The notes below the pieces were generated by a model. That model made no database searches, was not told the DNA's origin, and was given only the letters and a program-made list of their open reading frames with translations. Positions 1 to 10,900 of a stretch of 64,000 nucleotides of DNA are shown here, one piece after another. Position 1 is the stretch's first letter; every line of letters starts with the position of its first letter. The stretch spans positions 9,356,001 to 9,420,000 of the forward strand of contig JBBDHG010000051.1 of assembly GCA_037951165.1 (NCBI GenBank), read 5' to 3'. The position numbers and the translations under genes were made by a program. The stretch is from Lophius americanus (taxonomy: Eukaryota > Chordata > Actinopteri > Lophiiformes > Lophiidae).

Positions 1-1253
1 TACCTTTCTGACATTCATTAGAACAGCATGATTCAACGCTGTTGCTACATACACTGCTGTCAGAGGTGGAACAACACACACCTCAATTATACCTTGATAA
101 CCTTCACGGTCACGGAGTATAACTAGGCCTATGCTGTCTTATATCCCTGAAAAGGCCTCAACCTCCAGCGTTGTTCAAGTAATCCACCGGATTGAACTCC
201 TCATTTCTCATCACCCTTAAATGTCCAATGTTGGTTAAACTATATAATTTATTTATAATTACCTTAAAAAAACTGTTTCCCACATTTGTTGTTCTGTTTG
301 CAAGATATATCAAGATGTTTTCAAGTGGACAGATTTACAGGACATTTTACTCGGCCAATGATGACATCCTGTTGACATTGAGCAGAGGCACATGAGCCCT
401 CATCTTCCCCAAAAGGTACACCGAAGCAACGAAGGCATGAACAATAATGGACGCGTCTACGAAAAATAACAATAACAAATAAAGGACATTATATTGTGTT
501 GGAGATATAAAACTGACCGATTTGACAATAAATCCAGTGCTTCCTCACACAATGGTCTATACTGGTATAAAATATGAAAATGATCAATGAAACAGTTTTT
601 GAGTTATCACATTAACATGAAGGACCTATTCCGGTGGCAGGGGATTCGGTGGTGGTGATGATGATTCCATAATATCTTCGACCTTTCGGGGATATAATGA
701 AGTCGCTGTAGACCTGCCTGTAACAGGCATTGGAAAAGTAGAAATGGACTCTACTGCTGTAGCAGTGGCCATTCACAGATACATCAAACGTGATTTTGGG
801 TCAGAAAAAATAATTCACCCTGCCTGTCATTGTTCCTCTGACTACATAGCACTGGTATAGATGCCTCATTGTGGAATAGTGAACATTCTTCACCCTGGAG
901 AAATGGATGGTGGATCCGCCTTTAGTATGCCCATGGAACAATCCCGCTCACATTGCCTAAGATGTGACGTTTTTACTGATGTTATTTTCTCTGCAATCGT
1001 TGTACTTTTTATAGGGCCGGCTTTTTTTGACCGAAGGGTGGTCATTTGGGACTAGATTGACAAAAAATGTGTCTTCAGGCTCACAAAAATCATTCAAGCG
1101 TGACCAAAGCTGTCATATGGAACAATTTTAAACAGAGAGAAAAAATTACTTAAATTGGGTAAAAAATTATGAATGTGGTGCATTTTTACAACCTTTTAGT
1201 ATATTTCTATGGTCTAAATATCAAAATAATACATGTCTATCCTTTCAATATAG
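1..1253. other. Region upstream of first visible ppil6 exon; no supported exon
   Basis: No stretch here translates into the expected N-terminal part of PPIL6, so the missing 5' exons are probably before the window or too diverged to see. One frame on the + strand is open from 621 to 857. It meets a single TAG at 858-860, followed at once by an ATG, and stays open to 1055, about 145 codons with one stop. I recognise no family in it and see no clear splice sites. It may be chance or a decayed element. Confidence 0.4.
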
Positions 1254-3260
1254 CATCAGTTTGTGTTCATGGACATCGAGATAGCAGGAGAGGGAGCAGG
1301 GAGGTTATTGTTTGAGGTAAGGAAACACTCAAAATATGTCTATTTTAACCTTAATGACACCTGTCGACCCTTTGACTTTGGTAATGTGACACAAAATGAT
1401 TAGCCTTGTTGTTATTGACGTCGCTAATATAAGAAACTAGTTATCCTGTATATAATAGAAAAATGCTAACAGGACACATCCTCAGCTGTTCTCAGATGTT
1501 TGTCCGAAGACTTCAAATAACTTCAAGGCCCTGTGCACCGGAGAGCAAGGTCTCTCTCAGAGCGGCTTCCCGCTTTGCTACGAGGGCTCTGTGTTTCATC
1601 GTTTGGTGCCCAATGGTTGGGTGCAAGGTGGAGGTACGATCCACTTTTCAGCTCCAGCATATATCGTATTTTGAAAATAGACCAATGCTGTCATCTCTGA
1701 CGACATGGGTTTATCCACGAAAAGTTCAAAATCCCTTCGTTGTACAAGCAATTCCACTGATAGAACTACTCAAATTAAATGTCAGGTTATGTCCACAGTT
1801 ATTTTTGTAAAAGCTCCACCTACTGAGTAAATGATGAACTATAAGACAAGATAGCGCTCCTCAAGTTGATTCATATGCACTAAATTTGAAATATTTCACA
1901 GCAATGTTCAGGAAGTTATGTGTGAAAAACAGTGTTTTTCCGTAACAGGTTCCCCCTAGTGAGTAAAACATGAACTATTAGTGTAATATATGAAATGTTT
2001 TGGGGGATGTAATTAAGTCTCCTCCTGTGATGCACACATGCAAAAATAAGAAACATGTTCTATGTCACAGAATGGATTCAAATATCTGAACCCTTGGACA
2101 GCACAAGCTCATGAAAACGTTTGATGAACAAAAACCCTTTTGTCTACTCACATGGTAACTGTGTTTCTGGATTTTGTAGATATTTCTCCAGCAAGGAAGG
2201 GTGATGGAGGAGAATCAATCTATGGACCAACTTTTGAAGGTAAAATTATGCACATTGCTGTGAGAAAAGCAGCTCACCCTTTCCACCTCAGACACCCGGA
2301 CTGATAGTGGGTGATGAGGTCTTCTCTCCTTCCTCATGTCCACTATCATCTCCTTGGTTTTATTAGTGTAGAGGGAGAGGTTGTTGTTCCTATATCATGT
2401 TACAAGAGTCGCCACCTGCATCAGGAATGCTGATGACCTCCAGTTATCAGACCAATGACTATGGTGTCGTTTTCAAACACTTTAATGTAGGTTAAGCTCA
2501 TGCCCATTTTAGTTTTCTGTGTTAGATAGTGTACCGTGGTGACCACGGTGTTTTTCCTTGTGAGAGGCGACGCAGTCGTGGGTGAACACTGTGTACAGCA
2601 TGGGGCTGAGGACACATCCTTGTGGGATGCCAGTTTTCATCAACACTTTTCAGAGTTTTCCGAGGTGTGTTTCCCAATTCCGACAGACTCCAGACTGCCA
2701 GTGAGGAAGTCTGGGTGGGTGTAGTCCAACAGGAACCAATTATTTATGCAGTTTGGTAGATTTTAGTATTTAGTCTCTTAGGGAGGAGAAACCTGGAGGG
2801 GGTCTAAAACGTTTTGGAAGAACTGTAAATCATCTATTGTGAAACCACTAAAATGCAGCATTCATACTATATTTGCATATAAGTGGATTTTCTGGTTTTC
2901 TTTGAAGAAATGTGTACTTTCTTTTAGATGAGGGCTTTGCCGTGTCCCACACCAAACGAGGCATTCTAGGAATGGCCAATAAGGGTCCTCACAGCAACGG
3001 ATCCCAGTTCTACATCACCCTGCAGCCAGCGCCCTGGATGGACCGGACCTACGTTGCCTTTGGGTTTGTATCACAAACTTGACTGGAGATGCACAATTAA
3101 GCAGATCCCTTAAACCGGTTGTGTTGATGTTTCTATTTTGTTTTCTAGTCAAGTGGTTGAGGGTGTCGACGTCCTCAGGAGAATGGAAGAGGTTCAGACT
3201 TGCAATGAAAGACCCAAGTATGATTGTAAAATTACAGATTGTGGAGTGCTACAGCTTTAG
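1254..3260 (+). CDS. ppil6: Peptidyl-prolyl isomerase-like 6 (cyclophilin family), 5' partial
   Basis: Five exons join in phase: 1254-1316, 1486-1633, 2180-2239, 2928-3063 and 3149-3260 (stop TAG). They give 172 residues covering the whole cyclophilin fold; the N-terminal exons are not visible. Key stretches are FVFMDIEIAG, VCPKTSNNFKALCTG, FHRLVPNGWVQGGD, ESIYGPTFEDEGF, GMANKGPHSNGSQFYITLQ and the C-terminal ITDCGV. The KGDGGESIYGPTFE segment and the order of blocks match PPIL6 rather than other cyclophilins. Counted against cyclophilin A, Arg55, Gln63 and Trp121 are kept, but Phe60 is Gly, Phe113 is Tyr and His126 is Tyr. Isomerase activity may therefore be weak or lost; human PPIL6 as I recall it also departs at these positions. 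All introns are GT/AG. A LINE fragment sits in the fourth visible intron. Function is poorly known; a role in cilia has been suggested for the family. The identity is also supported by cd164 lying next on the same strand, as in human. Confidence 0.9.
1745..2030 (+). repeat. Dispersed repeat with two tandem units, copy A
   Basis: Two degraded units about 130 bp apart share a Ser-codon-like core, CCTAGTGAGTAAAAC at about 1953 and CCTACTGAGTAAATG at about 1817, each preceded by a GTTATGTSY segment. The same two-unit array occurs in the opposite orientation at 55370-55640. The family is not identified. It lies inside a ppil6 intron. Confidence 0.6.
2290..2740 (-). mobile_element. Non-LTR retrotransposon (LINE) fragment, reverse transcriptase
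   Basis: The minus strand translates, with frameshifts, into reverse transcriptase blocks: GIPQGCVLSPMLYTVFTHDC, then a degraded catalytic box (VFENDTIVIGLITG, where an active element has F-A-D-D), then NNNLSLYTNKTKEMIVDMRK. The order fits a LINE of the kind common in fish. The changed catalytic aspartates and the frameshifts show that it is dead. It lies antisense in an intron of ppil6. Confidence 0.8.
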
Positions 3261-3291
3261 CACTCACTGTCAAACAACTGATGTGTTTTTA

Positions 3292-3297
3292 AATAAA
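3292..3297 (+). terminator. Polyadenylation signal of ppil6
   Basis: A canonical AATAAA lies 32 bases after the ppil6 stop codon, in a short T-rich 3' UTR. It is the first such hexamer after the gene and its position suits a compact transcript end. Confidence 0.6.
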
Positions 3298-3348
3298 GTT
3301 TTTCATGTTGTCAAATTATACAATTTCCAAATGTAGGTGTTGCAAAAA

Positions 3349-3371
3349 AATATATATACACATATATATAC

Positions 3372-3410
<39 letters not shown>

Positions 3411-3420
3411 GATATATATC
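3349..3420. repeat. TA/CA/TG microsatellite
   Basis: About 70 bp of (TA)n with a few ACAC and TGTA interruptions, just after the ppil6 transcript end. The open frame across it on the minus strand, a run of Ile-Tyr, is an artefact. Confidence 0.9.
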
Positions 3421-3429
3421 AATTTCCTT

Positions 3430-3700
3430 GTATAATGTCCTCTAACGTGTCCTTTTTCGGTGGATGAAACGGGAAAAAATCCCCTGTAGATTCTCTTTAA
3501 TGTGAACAAAACATCTAAAAAGCTTTTCCTGTCTTTCTGGTGTACAGAATGTTATAAATGTACTCTACGGTGTCTTTCCATTGATCAAAACATTGTAAAA
3601 CACATTCCTGTGGCCCTCTACAGTGACCTTCCAGTGGGCAAAAAGTGATAAAATCCCCTCTAGAGGAGACCACATCGAGAGCTAAACACCACTCAAATTG
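3430..3700. repeat. Degenerate ~43-bp minisatellite, block 1
   Basis: Imperfect units of roughly 40-45 bp repeat a core of the type GTGACCTTCCAGTGG followed by an AAAA.GTGATAAAATCCCC segment. Read on the minus strand the units give a recurring ITF.PLEGH pattern in one frame. A second block of the same unit is at 4862-4996. The regular period makes the apparent reading frame a by-product of the tandem array. Confidence 0.65.
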
Positions 3701-3719
3701 ACAATGTTTCATCTGAGGT

Positions 3720-4780
3720 ATAATGACAATTTATTCTTATTTCATGGAATTCTGGACCAACCAAGCGAATAGAGAATATTCAAATTTCAAATAGTATTAA
3801 AAATACTTCAGCAAAATTCATTTTTATGTCTCCATCTCGATCAGCGGTGCTTCAAGGAAAAGATGCCAATGGAATGTTTTTATTCACAAGCATCGATATC
3901 AGCCAGAAAACTTTTTCGAGTTACAAATTATATCTAAAATCAGTTGGTGCTAAATTGACAATATCAACAAAAAGGATTTTTAAATGGCTGAGCTGATTTT
4001 ACAGTTTCTTTTTTTTTCCATTATAAAACAGTTAAACTAGACTGTTGCTCCTACTATTTGTTTCTGCAGTCAGGAGCAGCTGCACCTCAGATGAATTAAT
4101 AACCTCCAAGGTGCATTTCACATAAAATGTAAGCAACTTAATAATTTCATGTTTTCAACGCATCAGCACCGACAAATTTCGAGCAACTGGAGGACGTGAC
4201 GGCCTTGCCAGTTCATTAAAGCGTGCGCGCGACTCAATCAAAGGTTTAATATTTAGCGTTTTAAATAATTTTCTCATCCATATCCCCTTCTGGGTTCCGT
4301 GGAATCTCTTCTAAAGACTGGCCTAAAGTTTATTGGAGTGAGCGGGTAACGCTGATATCTAACAGAGGAGTGGGGATGATAAGTGGCGCCGGATCAAAGC
4401 TTCATGATTTGAGTCTTTTTGCAAATACTTCTTAGTAGTTGCACTTTTTTATTTCATGTATTTTGCATGAAAACACAGACTGAGTCTGTTAAAAATGGCT
4501 GTTACTGAAAGGTTCTGATTCTTATGTCAGCCTTATGCTTGAATAAGTGACTGAATAGTTTGAATTAGTTTGTGAAACTTTGTGTCCCTAAGATGCACGT
4601 TTTGGTTTGAACTAAAATGCAGCTAGTTGAGTATAAAAAAGGGAATATTTGCCTTTTGAGTATTGCCATCTGCTGATCGTTTTGGTTTATCATTAAGCTT
4701 GTTTTTTGTGTTGGCATACTGTGATAGTCTGTTCTATCCCAGGTTCAAACTACACCATCTTTTCATTAAATGTATTTGAG
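3720..4780. other. Intergenic stretch, nothing recognised
   Basis: AT-rich single-copy-looking DNA between the two minisatellite blocks. I see no exon, RNA gene or recognisable transposon here. Confidence 0.5.
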
Positions 4781-4861
4781 AAGTTAAAAATTTTTCCTCG
4801 ATTTGGGTCGCGTCATTAAGGGGTGACGGTGGGTCCCCAAGCCAGACCAGTTGAGAACCAC

Positions 4862-4996
4862 TGCTCTAGAGTGACCCTCCAGTGGCCAAAACATAATATG
4901 ATTCTCTTTAGAATGGCCATCCAGTGGAGGAAATGTGATTAAATTCCCCATAGAGTGACCCTCTAGTGACAGAAATGTGATACATTTTCCTCTCAC
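4862..4996. repeat. Degenerate ~43-bp minisatellite, block 2
   Basis: Three units share the core GTGACCCTCCAGTGG / ATGGCCATCCAGTGG / GTGACCCTCTAGTGA at roughly 42-bp spacing. They have the same composition as the block at 3430-3700. The minus strand again shows the periodic pattern ITF.PL.GHS. Confidence 0.7.
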
Positions 4997-5639
4997 ATAA
5001 TAAAATGGGTTGAATATTAACTGATGTTTTATGACAGTTTCACCTTAAATGCACTCCAGCTTTATGGCGGTGGCACGTACAGCTGTCAGCCTTGAGCCCA
5101 GTGGCTGTTACTCTGATGTCAGCCACTGGGAGGAGTTAAAAATATTTACCTTTGTCTATGAAATGCATCGCTCAGCCTGGCGTAGAAGAGCTTATTCCTC
5201 TATTTTTGTTTGGAGTCAAACAGAGATGGCCTGTTAATCCAACATGGAAGTTTTGTTTATTCTATAAACACTCTTCAGGTGATTCAGTTCTAGAAATATA
5301 CTAATACAGGAAGATTTTTGCATCATTGACCTTGATAATTTGCACATTGACTCTCTTAAACACGTCATGCACAAATCGTAAATAGTTATTCATACTGATC
5401 ATGACTCAGGAGTGTGGTTCCGTGCCTGTGGCTGATTGTTTGAGAGGTGTGATTCTTGGGTTGGGTGTGAGAGACGCTCCATTCCAATCCCAGATGAGCC
5501 TTTGAAAACATTGTCCCTTATAACAACAGCTTATATACAGTATTACTGTAGGGGAGAGTTTCTACTTCTACTGGAAAATATTTTTTTTACTATTATTCAA
5601 TTCATAAGGAACACAGTGAAAGATAGACAAACTGACCGT

Positions 5640-6030
5640 CCCCACGCTCTCTTGGATTTAAAGCAGGGGTGAAAGGTGTTGTTCAGGATGGATGTCAGCT
5701 TGGTTAACATCCTGCTCTCTCCCACCTCCTCAACAGATTCCGGTCCAGGATAGAGCTGGACCTCCGGACCAGCCTGTTAAATTGTACCTTTCCCGCTCTG
5801 TGCTTCCTCCCCTGCAGACCACAGTGTAGGTGATCGCTGATATAACCATAGTGTCATAGAAGGTCTTTAACAGAATCGCGCAGGCTCAAATGGCTCTCAG
5901 TCTCCTCAGCATGTGGCGTCAACTTTAGCCCTTCTTATGCAGGACATCAGTGTTGTCAAACCAGTCTAGTTTATTGTTGAGGTGAACACGCGGTTATTTG
6001 TAGTCCACCTGTGTTCAATGTTCAAATGCT
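5640..6030 (-). mobile_element. LINE 3'-end fragment, minus strand
   Basis: The minus strand carries the sequence (S)VEEVGESRMLTKLTSILNNT, which matches the block DSLEV..K.MLGKL..I.DN in the plus-strand LINE fragment beginning at 6235. Both are pieces of the C-terminal end of a fish non-LTR retrotransposon. Stops and frameshifts abound. Confidence 0.6.
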
Positions 6031-6234
6031 GCTCCTCCTGTGGAGGTTAATCATCAGCTCCCTAATCTTGCTGCTTTTAATCAGAATCATGATTTTGATT
6101 GACCTCAAATCCATGATTGTGTTGTTTTGGATTAAATTTTTGTCTTAATTTTGAAATAATTTAGCTTGATATTTAGATTTTTAATTTGCAATGCATATTC
6201 CACAACAGGTATCAAAATCAGACATGACATTAAA

Positions 6235-6665
6235 CTAGACCTGGCCAGGAAGACCGCCCCTTTACATAAGGGTCAGAATAGCCTCAGGTCCTTCATCATC
6301 TGTTGCATGATGCTAAGGAAAGTCTATGAGTGGGTGGTGGCCGGAATAATCCTGTTTGCTGTAGCGTACTGCGGCAGTAAACTGAGGTTGGCAGACACCA
6401 ATAGACTCAATAAACTGATCCGTCACCCTGGTGATGTTGTTGGGGCGTGAATGGACTCTCTGGAGGTGCTGTCACAGACGGAAATGTTGGGTAAACTGCG
6501 CGGCATCTTGGACAATGTATGACACCCCCTCTACGATGTGCTGTCCAAGCATTAGAGCACTCGGAACAAGAGACCCAGACTACCGAGAAGCAACACACAG
6601 GGCCAAAGGAGCTTCCTCGCTGTGGCCATCAAACTGTACAACCCCTCCCTTAGATAGACAAACAT
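6235..6665 (+). mobile_element. LINE C-terminal fragment, plus strand
   Basis: Across two frames the translation reads VYEWVVAGIILFAVAYCG, then KLRLADTNRLNKLIRHPGDV, then MLGKLRGILDNV and a basic tail ending near KLYNPSL. This is the usual end of a fish LINE ORF2, after the reverse transcriptase domain. The switch of frame near 6430 and internal stops show that it is inactive. It lies opposite in strand to the related fragment at 5640-6030. Confidence 0.75.
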
Positions 6666-6872
6666 TCACTAACTCAGGTGGAGTAATTAAACTGGTTTCT
6701 AATTACTCTACGCAATATCCTGTGCAAATATTTGGATATTTTTACATTTTGCACCTATAACTTTTTGTATCATTCCTTTATATAATATTTTAATTATTTA
6801 CACTTATGCTAAAGTATCTCTTATATTCTTATATTCCTTCTTTATGCATTCCAGTATTTCTATTTATTCATA

Positions 6873-7515
6873 AATAGCTAGAAAAAAAAATAAAGGGAAC
6901 ACTTAAATCACACCTCCCAGATTTGGATGAATGAATTATTGTAGTTGAGAATCTTAATTGATTACAGAGGGTAATTTGTTGAGAACAAAATAAACAAGAA
7001 CGGTAAATGGAAACCAAATTCCATCGAGGACCACATTCAGTATCATGCTCAAAATCAAATTGGAAAGATCAGGTCCCAGGCGGATCTTTCCTCAAGACAA
7101 CTCATAATGTGGCTCAGTAGTGTGTAAGGCCTTCACCTGCCTGTATGAACTCCCTACAACGTCTGGGCATACTCTTGATGAGACGACAGATGTTCCTCTG
7201 GGGAATCTCCACCCAGGCCTTGATCAGGGCATCAGTCAGCTCCTGGAAAGTTTGTGGTGCGACGATACATGATGTCCCAGAGGTGCTTGATTGGATTCAA
7301 GTCTGGGGAACAGGCAGGCCAGTCCATAGCATCAATTCCTTCGTCATCGAGGAACCGGTGAAACACTCCAGCCACATGAGGCCGGGCATTGTCATGCATC
7401 AGAAGGAATACAGGGCCCAATGCACCAGCATATCGTCTGACAATGGGTCAGAGAATCTCATCCTGGTACCAAACAGCAGTCAGGGTACCCATAGCAAGCA
7501 CATGGAGGTCTGTGT
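6873..7515 (-). mobile_element. Tc1-like transposon, 3' half with transposase DDE end
   Basis: The minus strand at 7420-7232 reads MGPVFLLMHDNARPHVAGVF followed by DAMDWPACSPDLNPIKHLWD, which holds the second Asp (HDNARPH) and the SPDLNPIE-type third catalytic block of Tc1/mariner transposases. The third acidic residue is Lys in place of Glu. The low-coordinate end carries the terminal sequence AAAATAAAGGGAACAC at about 6885. The 5' half is missing, so this is a truncated copy. The 5' half of another copy of the same family is at 22652-23519. Confidence 0.85.
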
Positions 7516-7547
7516 GGCCTTATACATGTTCTTCTTCTGACTTAATG

Positions 7548-7585
7548 TTTCAGTGGTTATAATGTTATGGCTGTTCCGTGTATGC
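7548..7585. mobile_element. Terminal scrap of a second Tc1-like family
   Basis: The motif AATGTTATGGCTG is the end sequence shared with the Tc1-like fragments ending at 40395 and 61974. Only the last 30 or so bases remain. It abuts the truncated Tc1 copy at 6873-7515. Confidence 0.5.
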
Positions 7586-7810
7586 CATCAGGCATCACCT
7601 ATCTGGTGGATATGATGTATTTAAGAGACCTGGGCCCCGAAACCAGTCAATCAGGCAATGAAAGTCGGAAGTCAGTTTCAACATGATAAAATTAAGCGTT
7701 CGACGTCCAATATATATTTTTTTCTGCAATAAAGTAGAACTAAACTCTCTCTCTCTCCGTCCCGCGATGTGCTCAGATCCTTCTCTAGGCCCCCCCTCCC
7801 GGCGAGAGGA

Positions 7811-7820
7811 GTCACATGAC
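7811..7820. promoter_or_regulatory. CLEAR-like E-box upstream of cd164
   Basis: GTCACATGAC lies 129 bases before the cd164 start codon. It differs by one base from the TFEB/TFE3 CLEAR element GTCACGTGAC found near many lysosomal genes. CD164 (endolyn) is a lysosomal/endosomal membrane protein, so regulation by TFEB-type factors is a reasonable inference. A GGAAGTGAGG (ETS-like) site follows at about 7830. Confidence 0.4.
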
Positions 7821-7948
7821 CTATCAAATAGGAAGTGAGGAGCCACCGAGCAAAGACAGCAGCATCGACCACAAGACAAGAGGAACTCGTGAAATCCTAA
7901 CTACTGATTTTCTTTTTTCTTCGATTTGAACGTTCAGTTTTCGCCGTG

Positions 7949-10900
7949 ATGGAGCTGAGGGCGGTTTGTTTCTTGGTTGTCGTAGCACTGATTGGAGCAT
8001 TAGCCTCGGCTAAAGCAGGTAGGTCTGAGCGCTCAGCTAAGAGCTAGCCTCGGTGCCCAGTTAGTTCATTTAAATATAAGTATGCCGACATTTCTGGGCC
8101 CACTAGATGTCTCACTTCTTAGTTAAATAGACACGACATTTCTATGTTGGTTTAGTCAAATTTAAATATTTGGCCAATATCCCTTTAGGAACCAGTCAGC
8201 GGAGCGGAAGTTAGCCAGCTAGCATTTAGCCTACAGGCTAGTTCTGTGATTGAGGCTAACTCGAGTGACAGAGATGAGTTTCCTCCTGAAGAAACGTCAA
8301 ACTTTAGAAGCAGGAACAGGGGTTGAGCAGCACTGATTGACAGATCCAGTTGATCAGGCATCAGAAAGCTGTTCGACTTGTTATGCAACAGACTTGGCCT
8401 ACAGCTTGTCTGTGTACGGAATCAGATTTGTGCCCAAATTTGATAATAATCTGCTTACGTAGCAAACAAGGATGTCCAAATTTGAAAGAGAATAAAACTT
8501 AGTTAAGGTTAATTTAGGGGGCTTCGTTTGGAACCTTTAATTTTTATTTTAAATTAACAACAAATTCTGAGAAGAACTACTATATTTAAATTAAACAAAA
8601 ATTGGAGAATACAAGATAATGAAACTAAACTAGATCAATACATTGTTACCATTTAAATGCAATTCTTAATTGCAAAAAACACTAACATTTTAACTTGAGG
8701 GTTATAAGTTAGTAAGTAAATGTTTCCTGACAGACAAAAATCACCAGAAATCTCTTGTAGAAATATAAGGGTGATCCAGCAGAAACACTGAGAAAGAAAA
8801 AATACAACAAAAACTCTTCCAGTTACAATTCAAGTTCACAATTTAAATCTTTATGCTTTTTTGAAGATTGAACATTTTAAAAGCTGCTTTCAAACTGTTA
8901 ATAAATCACTCACTGACGTCACAGTGCTGCATTGTTGTTTATTTTTGTTTTATGTATTAAGTGTGATGGGCTTATCAGTGGGTTTTGGCTGAAAAAGTAC
9001 TTGAAGTGGTATTTTATTGAAAAATGTTTGAAAACTACTAATACATTTTACTTAACCCCGTTTTCTATCTCACCTAGTAGTAATCTTAACTTTTTCTCAA
9101 ATATTAAATTTTATATGACACGTTTTTTTTCTCTCATCCTAATTTTTCATTTGATATGTAAGATGTTTTGGTAGATGTTTTTGGCACAAATCTGATTCCA
9201 TATATCTACTATGATTGTTTTTTTTTTTTTGCCTGTCTCTTAGAAGGATTACTCAAAAATAAGTGCAGCTGCAGAAACTGCTCTATTCCTCTGATACTTT
9301 TTGAGTACCATTTAACTGGTTTACATCAGTAAACTAACTAATTTATAAATAGTTTTAATCTACTCAGCACTTTGCATTGCATAAGACATGTTGCAACATT
9401 CCTGTTTGGGTGTTGGAAAAAATCCCATATCATAATTTTGATTTTGGGAAATGGCGATTCCCATTCCAGTTTGTGTTATGAATTATGACATTATATATAT
9501 GTATGTATGTATATATATATGTATTTGTATATATATTTATATAGACTGAATTTGATTTTAGGAGGGTTTGGCAGGAAGGAAAGAAGAATCCAAAAACACT
9601 GTCCAAAATGTTTACTTATAATATATATATATATGTATATATATGTGTATGTATATATATATGTATATGTATATATATATATATGTATGTATATGTATAT
9701 ATATGTATATATATATATATATATGTATATTTATGTATATGTATATATATGTATATATATGTGTATATATGTGTATATGTATATATATGTGTATATGTAT
9801 ATATATGTATATGCATATGTATGTATATATATATGTATGTATATATATGTGTATATATATGTATGTATATATATGTGTGTATATATATGTATGTATATAT
9901 ATGTGTATATATATATGTATGTATATATATGTGTATATGTATATATGTATGTATATATATATGTATAAATTTGTATATGTGTAAAGATATATATATGTAT
10001 AAATTTGTATATATGTATATATATATGTGTCTATATGTATATATATGTGTATATATGTATATATATGTGTATATATGTATATATATGTGTATATGTATAT
10101 ATATGTCTATATATGTATATATGTATATGTATATATATGTGTATATATATGTATATGTATGTATATATATATGTATGTATATATATGTGTATATATATAT
10201 GTATGTATATATATGTGTATATATATATGTATGTATATATATGTGTATATATATATGTATGTATATATATGTGTATATGTATATATGTATGTATATATAT
10301 ATGTATAAATTTGTATATATGTGTATATATATATATGTATAAATATGTATATATGTGTATATATATGTGTTTATATATGTATATATGTATGCATTTCATT
10401 AAATAATGACACAGGTTATTTTAGTGGTATTTGTTCATTGCATGTCTGAGAGAATTTCTGTAGTCGGCAGTAAAGAATGCTTGAAATTCCTAAAATACTA
10501 AAGGTTTGGGCACTTCTCCAGTACATGTGACATGTGTGAACAAAATTAGAACTAAAAATTATTTGCAAGTGTTTTTGGATTCTTCTTTCCTTTCTGCCAA
10601 ACCCTACTAAAATCAATTTTAGTCTTGTAGTTTATACGTAATAGAGACATTTAAAACAAAGATTCAAGGATCCACCTCTTTACCTGGATTCACTCAAATC
10701 AAAGGCATTCTTAAAGTTTTTGTGTAATCCTGGTAACAGACAAAGTGAAAACATAACTTGTCTTTAAGATTTTATTTCAGTTGTTGTTTCCATTTCACAC
10801 ACATATTTATATTTCAGTATATTCAACAAACTCGCGCTCATATATAGACCTATATTAAAGAAATTCCTATTCATTGATTTTTTTTTTTTGACCGAAAAGA

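Noticed and set aside
1463..1810. 115-codon open frame on the + strand
   Set aside because: It overlaps the ppil6 exon 1486-1633 out of frame; the true frame reads VCPKTSNNFKALCTG.
9507..10406. Very long open frames rich in Tyr, Ile, Val, Cys and Met on the + strand and His/Tyr/Ile on the - strand
   Set aside because: They are translations of the TATATG microsatellite; all frames stay open because the repeat lacks stops. Same for 23471-24229 and 52147-52461.
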